Below are positions 46,344-53,709 of a stretch of DNA of 64,000 bases, piece after piece (within the stretch, counting starts at the first letter, position 1; each line of letters begins with the position of its first letter). Position numbers and translations under genes: made by a program. The notes beneath the pieces were generated by a model. It had not been told where the DNA came from. It worked only from the letters and a program-made list of their open reading frames with translations, and did not search any database. This DNA is from Halomonas sp. SpR1 (GTDB lineage Bacteria > Pseudomonadota > Gammaproteobacteria > Pseudomonadales > Halomonadaceae), in assembly GCF_031010175.1 (NCBI RefSeq), contig NZ_JAUAMB010000015.1:51111-115110 (forward strand), given 5' to 3'.

Positions 46344-47447
46344 ATGAAAAAAATGACCAAATTCGCTCTCACCGGCCTCACTGCCGGTATTGCCTTCGCT
46401 GCTTTATCGACCACCGCCCAAGCACAAGAACAGTGGACAATGACCACCACCTGGCCGGAAAACCTTGATCTGATCAAGATTGACCAACACTGGGTAGAAC
46501 TGGTCAATAAACTCGCCGACGAAGAGCTACAAATCAATTTCCGCGCAGGTGGCACGCTAATGCCCGGCACCGAAGTGTTTGACGCCACTGAAACGGGCAG
46601 CATTGAAGCCGCAGGCGACTGGCCGGGCTACTGGGCAGGCTTGAATCCCGCCTTCTCGCCACTGGCGACCACCACCAGCCTGTTTAATGGCGTTGACTAC
46701 CTCAACTGGATCCAGCAGTGGGGTGGCCGCGAGCTGTACGAAGAGATTTATGGCCAGTTCAACATGGTTTATCTCCCCTACGGCATTACCAACAATGAGT
46801 CGGGCTTTATGGGCCGCACTCCGATTGAGAGCATTGCCGATTTAGACGGCAAGCGTCTACGTCTGTCGGGTCGCGACCAGGGCCGCGTACTCGAAGAACT
46901 GGGCGGCTCGCAAGTCACCCTGGCAGGTGGTGAAGTCTACCAAGCCATTGAGCGCGGCGTTATCGATGCCGGTGAGTTCTCCACCCCGGGTGTTGATTTT
47001 AACGCCGGTTTTGCCGAAGTGGCCGACTACTGGGCAACGCCCGGCTGGCACCAGTCGGCCAGCGTATTTGGCGTAATGATCAATAAAGACGCCTGGGATG
47101 CGCTCTCCGAAGAGACCCAGGAAAAACTGCGCATTGCGGCGGATGCCACTATGGCTTGGTCATTGGCCTGGTCAGAGCGCCAGTCTACCGAAGCCACCCA
47201 GAAGTTTATTGACGCGGGGGTAACGATTAACCAGTTCTCAGAAGAGGACTTGGCACGCATCCAGGAAGTCACCAACGAGGTTATTCTGCGCGGCGCTTGC
47301 GAAGACCCTGACCACGCCAAGGTCTATCAATCGATGATTGCCTACCTTGAGCACTACGCAACCTGGCGCGATGTTACCGCTCCCTTCAATATGAGCCGCG
47401 TGATGGACAATCTACCCTCACTGGAAGAGATCGAAGCCTGCCTGTAA
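46344..47447 (+). CDS. dctP: TRAP transporter substrate-binding protein (DctP type)
   Basis: Periplasmic receptor of a tripartite sodium-coupled transporter. 367 residues with signal peptide ending AQA (about 27). The mature part begins QEQWTMTTTWPENLDLIKID, the TakP-like subgroup that binds 2-oxo acids; APGD-like ligand residues follow (TLMPGTEVFDA, and LRLSGRDQGRVLEELGGSQV with the carboxylate-binding Arg). Substrate prediction (2-oxo acid, lactate or similar) rests on subgroup resemblance only. A hairpin separates it from dctQM, fitting higher expression of the receptor. Confidence 0.9.
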   Translation: MKKMTKFALTGLTAGIAFAALSTTAQAQEQWTMTTTWPENLDLIKIDQHWVELVNKLADEELQINFRAGGTLMPGTEVFDATETGSIEAAGDWPGYWAGLNPAFSPLATTTSLFNGVDYLNWIQQWGGRELYEEIYGQFNMVYLPYGITNNESGFMGRTPIESIADLDGKRLRLSGRDQGRVLEELGGSQVTLAGGEVYQAIERGVIDAGEFSTPGVDFNAGFAEVADYWATPGWHQSASVFGVMINKDAWDALSEETQEKLRIAADATMAWSLAWSERQSTEATQKFIDAGVTINQFSEEDLARIQEVTNEVILRGACEDPDHAKVYQSMIAYLEHYATWRDVTAPFNMSRVMDNLPSLEEIEACL

Positions 47448-47459
47448 GGCGCTTCTCTG

Positions 47460-47486
47460 CCGCCTCGGTTTCCGGGGCGGTTTTTT
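47460..47486 (+). terminator. Attenuating terminator between dctP and dctQ
   Basis: CCGCC-T-CGG-TTT-CCG-G-GGCGG with six T behind it. A full terminator inside the operon would leave more dctP than dctQM mRNA. Confidence 0.85.
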
Positions 47487-47508
47487 GTGCTGACCGCGGA
47501 GATCTTCC

Positions 47509-48012
47509 ATGAATGCGATTGCCAAGGCGATCGATGCCATCAATGAAGCCTTCGGGCGCATCATCGCTCCATTGATTGCCATCATTACCCTAATTGTTCT
47601 TTTCGACATTGCGTCACGGTTTCTGTTTGGGCGCCCCAGCGACTGGGCCTTTGACGTCACCAAAATGCTGTTTGGCGCCCACTTCATGCTGATGGCCGCC
47701 TATGGGCTAAAACATCACGCCCACGTGGAAGTCGACGTACTGAAGCGCCTGTTATCGCGCAGGAAGCAAGCCGTGCTCGACGTACTCGGCTATCTCATTT
47801 TCTTTGTTCCCTTTATCTGGATGCTGATCACTCTGGGCTGGAGCTTCTTCGAACGCGCGTGGAGCCGCGGTGAAACCACCTATGGCATGGTCTCGATCCC
47901 GGTCTACCCGATTAAAGGGGTGATTGTGGTCGCTGCTATTCTGATCTTGCTGCAGGCCATTGCCATTGTGCTGCGTGCCATCATGCAGCTTCGCGAGGAG
48001 ACATCAGCATGA
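47509..48012 (+). CDS. dctQ: TRAP transporter small membrane subunit
   Basis: Four-helix DctQ-type subunit, 167 residues. FDIASRFLFGRPSDWAFDVT and LMAAYGLKHHAHVEVDVLKRLL are the family motifs (shown in part; the HxHVxVD motif is at about 66-72). It stabilises the large subunit and contacts the binding protein. CGCGGAGA precedes ATG. The stop overlaps dctM by 4 bp. Confidence 0.92.
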   Translation: MNAIAKAIDAINEAFGRIIAPLIAIITLIVLFDIASRFLFGRPSDWAFDVTKMLFGAHFMLMAAYGLKHHAHVEVDVLKRLLSRRKQAVLDVLGYLIFFVPFIWMLITLGWSFFERAWSRGETTYGMVSIPVYPIKGVIVVAAILILLQAIAIVLRAIMQLREETSA

Positions 48013-49346
48013 ACCTTAGTCCTGAATTACTCACGCTGGTGATGTTTGGTGGCCTGATGATCGGGCTGTTTATGGGCCACCCGCTGGCGTTTGTGCTCGG
48101 CGGTGTAGCGGTTATCGGTGCCTTTCTTGGCCCCGGCGAGCGCATTCTCGGCACCCTGATCAACAATATTTTCGGTAACGCCATGGACAACTATGTATTG
48201 GTGGCGATACCGCTGTTTATCCTTATGGCGCGATTCTTGAACGACTCCGGCGTGACCGAGAAGATGTTTGACGCCATGCGCTTGCTACTGGCGAACCTGC
48301 GCGGTGGCCTGGCGCTTACCGTGGTGATCGTTTCGGTGCTGCTAGCGGCCACCACCGGCATCGTTGGCGCCTCGATTGCGGTGATGGGCATGATTGCCCT
48401 GGTACCGATGCTCAAGTATGGCTACAACAAAGAGCTTAGCGCCGGGGTCATTATGGCCAGCGGCTGTTTGGGGATTTTGATTCCGCCCAGCATTATGCTG
48501 ATCCTTATGGCCAGCTACTCACCGGTTTCCGTAGGCGCACTGTTCGCAGGCGCGCTGATTCCCGGCCTACTGCTAGGGGTCATGTATGCGCTTTATGTGT
48601 TGATCATCTGCTATATCAAACCCAGCTACGGCCCCAAAGTACCGCCAGAAGAGCGTGCAGAAGTCAGTACGAAACAGCTGCTGATTATGCTGGCGAAGTA
48701 TGTGCTCCCGCCTATGGCGTTGATTCTGGGCGTGCTGGGCGCGCTATTTACCGGTGTGGCCACGGCCACCGAGGCGTCGGCCATCGGCGTGTTTATCGCC
48801 TTCATTCTGTTTTTGATTTTCGGCGACCGTAAAGCCTCCACCTGCTTCTGGACAATGATCGAAGCGGGTAAAACCACCACCATGGTAATGCTCGTGCTAG
48901 TGGGCGCCACGGCCTTTACCGGCGTATTCTCCCGCGGTGGCGGTATGACCGTGATCAGCGAGTTGGTACTGGCCATGCCTGGTGGCACCATTGGGGCACT
49001 GATCCTGATGCTGTTCCTGGTGTTTATCCTGGGTATGTTCCTGGATTGGACCGGCATTGTACTGCTGAGCTTCCCGATCATGCTGCCCATCGTCGAAACC
49101 ATGGGCGTGGATATGCTGTGGTTCGTGGTGATGGTGGCGGTGGTACTGCAAACATCGTTCCTGACCCCACCCTTTGGCTACGCGCTGTTCTACTTAAAAG
49201 GCGTCGCACCGCCTGGGGTCGAAATTGTCCACCTCTACAAAGCGGTCGTGCCCTTCGTCGCGCTGATTCTACTGGCGTGTACGCTGATGGCCTTCTTCCC
49301 GTGGCTGATTACCGGCCTACCTAGCATGCTGTTAGGTGGTTACTAG
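48009..49346 (+). CDS. dctM: TRAP transporter large permease subunit
   Basis: Sodium/substrate symport subunit, 445 residues with about twelve helices. PLAFVLGGVAVIGAFLGPG near the N-terminus, ASGCLGILIPPSIMLILMAS (the IPPS motif) and FLTPPFGYALFYLKGVAPPG near the C-terminus mark the two inverted repeats of the DctM fold. GMFLDWTGIVLLSFPIMLPI is the companion motif. Terminated by a strong hairpin. Confidence 0.95.
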   Translation: MNLSPELLTLVMFGGLMIGLFMGHPLAFVLGGVAVIGAFLGPGERILGTLINNIFGNAMDNYVLVAIPLFILMARFLNDSGVTEKMFDAMRLLLANLRGGLALTVVIVSVLLAATTGIVGASIAVMGMIALVPMLKYGYNKELSAGVIMASGCLGILIPPSIMLILMASYSPVSVGALFAGALIPGLLLGVMYALYVLIICYIKPSYGPKVPPEERAEVSTKQLLIMLAKYVLPPMALILGVLGALFTGVATATEASAIGVFIAFILFLIFGDRKASTCFWTMIEAGKTTTMVMLVLVGATAFTGVFSRGGGMTVISELVLAMPGGTIGALILMLFLVFILGMFLDWTGIVLLSFPIMLPIVETMGVDMLWFVVMVAVVLQTSFLTPPFGYALFYLKGVAPPGVEIVHLYKAVVPFVALILLACTLMAFFPWLITGLPSMLLGGY

Positions 49347-49384
49347 GTCGCCACACCTCACAGGCTTAACGACCAACCATTATG

Positions 49385-49407
49385 GCCCGCCTCGGCGGGC
49401 TTTTTTT
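49385..49407 (+). terminator. Intrinsic terminator after dctM
   Basis: GCCCGCC-TC-GGCGGGC followed by seven T. Confidence 0.93.
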
Positions 49408-49546
49408 GCACTGTTGTCGGGTCTGCAAAGCTGCACCAGTGCAGCGCCAATGCTACTATTCACGCCCGTCACTATTTCGCATTCAGTGTGCTGCGCTACT
49501 TTCCGGCTTTCCACGACTGCTTTCCGTCAATGCAAGGAGTGTTCGC

Positions 49547-51232
49547 TTGTTCAGATCCGGCTATCGCGGGCTTTTCGCTTTCCCCTCTTCGCTTAGCCGT
49601 CGCGCTACCCCCTGGTCGATTGCCCTGATCGCGGTAGCGTTCGTGGTTGCGCTGCCCGTACTGGTGGTATTTGCCCATATTGCGATGCCCACCGATGGCG
49701 TTTGGCAACACCTGACCAGCACCGTACTTGGCCGCTATTTGAACAACACCTTCTGGCTCGTTGTGACTGTCGGACTTGGCACGCTGATCATCGGTACCGG
49801 TACTGCCTGGCTGGTGGTGATGTGCCGCTTTCCCGGTAAACGGCTCTTCGAGTGGGCGCTACTGCTGCCATTGGCGGTGCCCACTTACGTGATCGCCTAC
49901 GCCTATACTGACTTTTTGCAGTTCGCCGGGCCGTTACAAAGCCTGCTGCGCGAGACATTTGGCTGGGGCTATGGCGACTACTACTTTCCCAATATTCGCT
50001 CCCTCGGCGGCGCCGCAACGGTGATTACCCTGGTGCTCTACCCCTATGTTTACCTGCTGGCCCGCGCCTCGTTTCTTGAGCAATCGGTATGCGTGCTGGA
50101 TGTAGGCCGTACGCTAGGGCGCGGCCCCTGGAAACTGTTTGCCAGCGTCGCCGTGCCGCTGGCGCGCCCGGCACTGGTAGGTGGTGTATCGCTGGTATTA
50201 ATGGAGACACTCAACGAGTTCGGCGCCGTGCAGTTCTTTGGCGTGGATACCTTTACCACCGGTATCTACCGCACCTGGTTTGGCATGGGCGAGCAGGTAG
50301 CGGCGGCGCAGCTGGCGGCGTGCCTGCTCACCTTCGTGATTGTATTAGTGCTACTGGAGCGCTGGTCGCGGGGTAAGCGCCGCTACTTCCATACCACCAA
50401 TCGCTATCAGCAACTGCCCGAATACGCGCTGCACGGCTGGCGCGCTGCAGCAGCAACGCTGGCCTGTCTGGTGCCGGTGCTGGTGGGTTTTTTACTGCCC
50501 AGCGGCATTCTGCTCAATTTAGCGCTGCAGGGAGGCGATTCGCTGTGGGGCTCGCGCTTTATCGGCTACGCCTGGAACAGCCTGGGGCTGGCAACCGTGG
50601 CCGCGCTGATCGCCGTAGGCTTGGCGGTGGTGCTGAGCTACGGCGTACGCATGCACGATACGACCTTTGCGCGGGTGGCTTCCCGGGTCGCCTCCATGGG
50701 CTACGCGATTCCGGGCTCGGTAGTCGCAGTGGGGATTCTGATTCCGTTTGCCTGGCTGGATAACGCCCTTAACACGTGGCTCAACAATCACTATGGCTAC
50801 ATTATCGGTCTAGTCTTCAGCGGGTCGGCGTTTATCTTGCTATACGCCTACGTGGTGCGCTTTTTAGCCGTTTCGTTCAATGCCGTTGAGGCCAGTCTGG
50901 GCAAAGTCACCCCCAGCATGGATGCCGCGTCGCGCACCCTGGGGCAAACCGCGGGGGGCACGCTGCGCCATATTCATACGCCAATGATGCGCAGTAGCCT
51001 GCTGGCGGCAGGGATTTTAGTCTTCGTTGACGTTATGAAGGAGCTGCCCGCAACGATTATTCTGCGCCCCTTCAACTTCGATACCCTGGCGGTGCGGGCG
51101 CATAACCTGGCCTCTGACGAGCGTCTGGCCGAAGCCTCCACCTCATCGCTAGCGATTGTAGTGGTGGGTATCCTGCCGGTTATTCTGCTTAGCATGGCCA
51201 TGCGCCGTTCACGCCCCGGCGCTCAGTCCTGA
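49547..51232 (+). CDS. fbpB: Ferric iron ABC transporter permease (FbpB type)
   Basis: Inner-membrane permease with a duplicated six-helix unit, 561 residues from the TTG at 49547, which follows AAGGAG by seven bases. The longest frame adds 55 N-terminal residues that look non-coding. Each half has the EAA loop: SVCVLDVGRTLGRGPWKLFA in the first and PSMDAASRTLGQTAGGTLRH in the second. Together with a minus-strand ATPase gene and a distant plus-strand binding protein it forms a ferric transporter of the Fbp/Sfu/Afu type. No Fur box is evident directly before it. Confidence 0.9.
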   Translation: MFRSGYRGLFAFPSSLSRRATPWSIALIAVAFVVALPVLVVFAHIAMPTDGVWQHLTSTVLGRYLNNTFWLVVTVGLGTLIIGTGTAWLVVMCRFPGKRLFEWALLLPLAVPTYVIAYAYTDFLQFAGPLQSLLRETFGWGYGDYYFPNIRSLGGAATVITLVLYPYVYLLARASFLEQSVCVLDVGRTLGRGPWKLFASVAVPLARPALVGGVSLVLMETLNEFGAVQFFGVDTFTTGIYRTWFGMGEQVAAAQLAACLLTFVIVLVLLERWSRGKRRYFHTTNRYQQLPEYALHGWRAAAATLACLVPVLVGFLLPSGILLNLALQGGDSLWGSRFIGYAWNSLGLATVAALIAVGLAVVLSYGVRMHDTTFARVASRVASMGYAIPGSVVAVGILIPFAWLDNALNTWLNNHYGYIIGLVFSGSAFILLYAYVVRFLAVSFNAVEASLGKVTPSMDAASRTLGQTAGGTLRHIHTPMMRSSLLAAGILVFVDVMKELPATIILRPFNFDTLAVRAHNLASDERLAEASTSSLAIVVVGILPVILLSMAMRRSRPGAQS

Positions 51233-51239
51233 TGAAGCG

Positions 51240-52343
51240 TTAAGCCGTGAGCGGGAAAACAAACACTTGGGAAAGGTCGAGGTGAATATCCACCGGCTGG
51301 CCTTCTGCGGGTAAGAATACCCCCGGTACGCGGGCATGCAGGTGGGCCTCAAGGCCGTTTTCGCCATGGGCACACAGGTGTAGCAGGCTGGTGCGCCCCA
51401 GCAGCTTCGCCATTACCACATGGCTATGGCGATGGGCATCAGCAGGCAAGTCGCGCTCAACAATGCGCAGCGCCTCTGGGCGGATCATAATTTGCGCGTC
51501 GCTGCCCTCGGCTAACCCGGGGGCAGGCACCCGCCCCACTGGCGTATTCACAGCGCCATTATGTACTTTGCCCTGTAGCTCATTGACGTCGCCAAAAAAA
51601 GTCACTACGAAAGGGTCTTGAGGCGCGCAGTAAAGCCCGCGGGGTGTCCCGGTCTGCACGATCCGCCCGTCGCGCATCAGCGCGATGCGATCGGCCATAA
51701 ACATGGCTTCTTCAGGGTCGTGGGTCACCAGTAGCGTCGCCGCGCCGACCTTTTTCAGCACGTGGAGAGTATCGTCGCGAATGCGGTCGCGCAGGCGCGC
51801 ATCCAGGCTTGAGAACGGTTCATCCAACAGCATTAAGCGCGGCGATGGCGCCAGCGCCCGCGCCAGTGCCACCCGCTGCTGCTGGCCCCCGGACAGCATA
51901 TGCGGGTAAACATCGGCATAGGCGGCCATACCCAACTGCTCAAGCAGCTGTGACGCCCGCTCGCGACGCTCGCGAGAGGCTAAATGTTTAAGCCCAAAGG
52001 TGACATTTTCCAACACGGTTAGGTGGGGGAAAAGCGCCGAGTCCTGGAACGCCAGCCCAACATTGCGCTTCTCCGGCGGCACATGGCGCTGGCCTGGGCC
52101 GGCAATATAAATATCTTCCAAGGCAACGCTGCCCTCTTGCAGCACTTCAAGGCCTGCAGCGATTCGCAGCAGCGTTGTCTTTCCACATCCCGACGGGCCC
52201 AGCAGGCAAACTACTTCACCTGGGGCAACGCTTAAGTCCACGCCTTTCACTACCGTATCGCCATCATAGGCATGACGTACATTATGCAGGGTTAACGCCG
52301 ATGAGCCAGGCACCGCCGAGGCGACCTTCAGGGTTGCTGTCAT
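51240..52343 (-). CDS. fbpC: Ferric iron ABC transporter ATPase (FbpC type)
   Basis: 367-residue ABC ATPase: Walker A CLLGPSGCGKTTLLRIA, signature MLSGGQQQRVALARALA, Walker B LMLLDEPFSSLDARLR, H-loop LLVTHDPEEAMFMAD. A C-terminal TOBE-like regulatory domain follows (about 270-365, with IMIRPEALRIVER). The ATPase points toward fbpB (convergent, 7 bp apart) and away from fbpA. The three components must therefore be expressed from three promoters. Confidence 0.92.
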   Translation of the reverse strand: MTATLKVASAVPGSSALTLHNVRHAYDGDTVVKGVDLSVAPGEVVCLLGPSGCGKTTLLRIAAGLEVLQEGSVALEDIYIAGPGQRHVPPEKRNVGLAFQDSALFPHLTVLENVTFGLKHLASRERRERASQLLEQLGMAAYADVYPHMLSGGQQQRVALARALAPSPRLMLLDEPFSSLDARLRDRIRDDTLHVLKKVGAATLLVTHDPEEAMFMADRIALMRDGRIVQTGTPRGLYCAPQDPFVVTFFGDVNELQGKVHNGAVNTPVGRVPAPGLAEGSDAQIMIRPEALRIVERDLPADAHRHSHVVMAKLLGRTSLLHLCAHGENGLEAHLHARVPGVFLPAEGQPVDIHLDLSQVFVFPLTA

Positions 52344-52528
52344 AAATCCCCACTTTGCAGCTGGGCAAACCGCCCGACAAACGACTAAACGCGGATTGGG
52401 TACATTTGAAAGTTATTTGCATTGTATTTTTTATTGCAATGAGATGCACGTCCAGTACCTTTCGTTGAATGCGGTTGGTTAGCATTTACCTTGACCTCAA
52501 CGGGGATAAAAGCTTGAATACTCACCGC

Positions 52529-52549
52529 TGATAATGCAACTTATTATCA
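52529..52549. promoter_or_regulatory. Fur-box-like palindrome before fbpA
   Basis: TGATAAT-GCAACTT-ATTATCA, perfect 7-bp arms, 20-40 bp before the fbpA start. The arms equal Fur half sites (GATAAT/ATTATC). The 225-bp fbpC-fbpA gap is A+T-rich. A second partial element, CATTG-N12-CAATG, lies at about 52420-52442 on the fbpC side. Confidence 0.75.
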
Positions 52550-52568
52550 AAACTGAAGGGAGATATTC

Positions 52569-53597
52569 ATGATGACAAAAGCACGCCTAACGCTATCGGT
52601 CGCCGCTATTCTAGCGGGCTCCGCCGTTGCTAGCAGCGCTCTAGCAAACGAACTTAACCTCTATTCTGCTCGCCACTACGACTCTGACGAGCACCTCTAC
52701 GATGCTTTCACCGAAGAGACAGGCATCGAAGTCAACATCCTTGAAGGCGACTCCGACCAGCTGATCGAGCGTATTCAGCGCGAAGGCGTGGCCAGCCCGG
52801 CGGATGTCATGATGACCGTCGATGCAGGCCGTCTCTGGCGCGCGGAAGATGAAGGTATCTTCCAAAGCGTTGAGTCGGACGTTCTCAACGAACGCCTGCC
52901 CGAAGCGATGCGCCACCCTGACGGCCTGTGGTTTGGCTTTAGTCAGCGCGCCCGGGCGATTTACTATAACCGTGAAAACTTCGACCCAAGCCAGATCGAA
53001 AGCTACGAAGATCTGGCCGACCCGCAGTTTGAAGGCAAAGTGTGCATTCGCTCTTCCAACAACATTTACAACCAGTCACTGCTGGCCTCAATGATTGAGC
53101 ATCACGGCGAAGAGGGTGCCGAAGAGTGGGCCCAGGGCGTGGTTAACAACATGGCGCGGGATCCGGAAGGTGGTGACACCGACCAGATTCTGGGCGTTGC
53201 CAGCGGCGAGTGCGACATCGCAGTGGCCAACCACTACTACTATGTGCGGCTGCTGAAATCTGACGATGATGCCGAGCGTGAAGCAGCTCGCAAAGTGGGC
53301 ATTATTTTCCCCAACCAAAATGACCGCGGCACCCACGTCAACGTTGGCGGCGCCGGTGTGGTAGAAGGTGCGCCTAATCGCGACAACGCCATCCGCTTCC
53401 TGGAGTACCTGGCTTCAGACACCGCCCAGGAAATCTTTGCCTCCGGCAACAACGAGTTCCCGGTGGTCGAAGGCATCAAGAAAGATCCGGTGCTGGAATC
53501 CTGGGGCAACTTCAAAACGGATGACGTGAATATCAGCGTATTGGGTGAAAACAACCCTGAAGCGATCCGCATTTTTGATCGCGTCGGCTGGCGTTAA
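52569..53597 (+). CDS. fbpA: Periplasmic ferric-iron-binding protein (FbpA/FutA type)
   Basis: Receptor of the ferric ABC transporter, 342 residues, signal peptide cut near ALA-N (about 27). The mature protein starts ELNLYSARHYDSDEHLYDAF, the FutA/FbpA N-terminus with a Tyr and His positioned for iron. The Tyr cluster AVANHYYYVRLLKS (about 220-233) supplies the main phenolate ligands. A Fur-like box precedes it and a perfect 11-bp hairpin follows, so it is its own unit. An ATG one codon later is equally possible as start. Confidence 0.93.
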   Translation: MMTKARLTLSVAAILAGSAVASSALANELNLYSARHYDSDEHLYDAFTEETGIEVNILEGDSDQLIERIQREGVASPADVMMTVDAGRLWRAEDEGIFQSVESDVLNERLPEAMRHPDGLWFGFSQRARAIYYNRENFDPSQIESYEDLADPQFEGKVCIRSSNNIYNQSLLASMIEHHGEEGAEEWAQGVVNNMARDPEGGDTDQILGVASGECDIAVANHYYYVRLLKSDDDAEREAARKVGIIFPNQNDRGTHVNVGGAGVVEGAPNRDNAIRFLEYLASDTAQEIFASGNNEFPVVEGIKKDPVLESWGNFKTDDVNISVLGENNPEAIRIFDRVGWR

Positions 53598-53652
53598 GCC
53601 TCTGCCCAAATCATCGCAACGCAGCATCGCGATGCACCATCGCGGTTAGCCC

Positions 53653-53683
53653 ACCCCCGCAGCCATTGGCTGCGGGGGTTTCG
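53653..53683 (+). terminator. Intrinsic terminator after fbpA
   Basis: CCCCCGCAGCC-ATT-GGCTGCGGGGG stem followed by TTTCGTTT. Confidence 0.92.
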
Positions 53684-53709
53684 TTTGTAACAATGATTAG
53701 GCTAGGGAG

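Noticed and set aside
49382..49546. N-terminal extension of fbpB from the longest frame
   Set aside because: It starts inside the dctM terminator, is Cys/Arg-rich and unlike the family; a ribosome site supports 49547.
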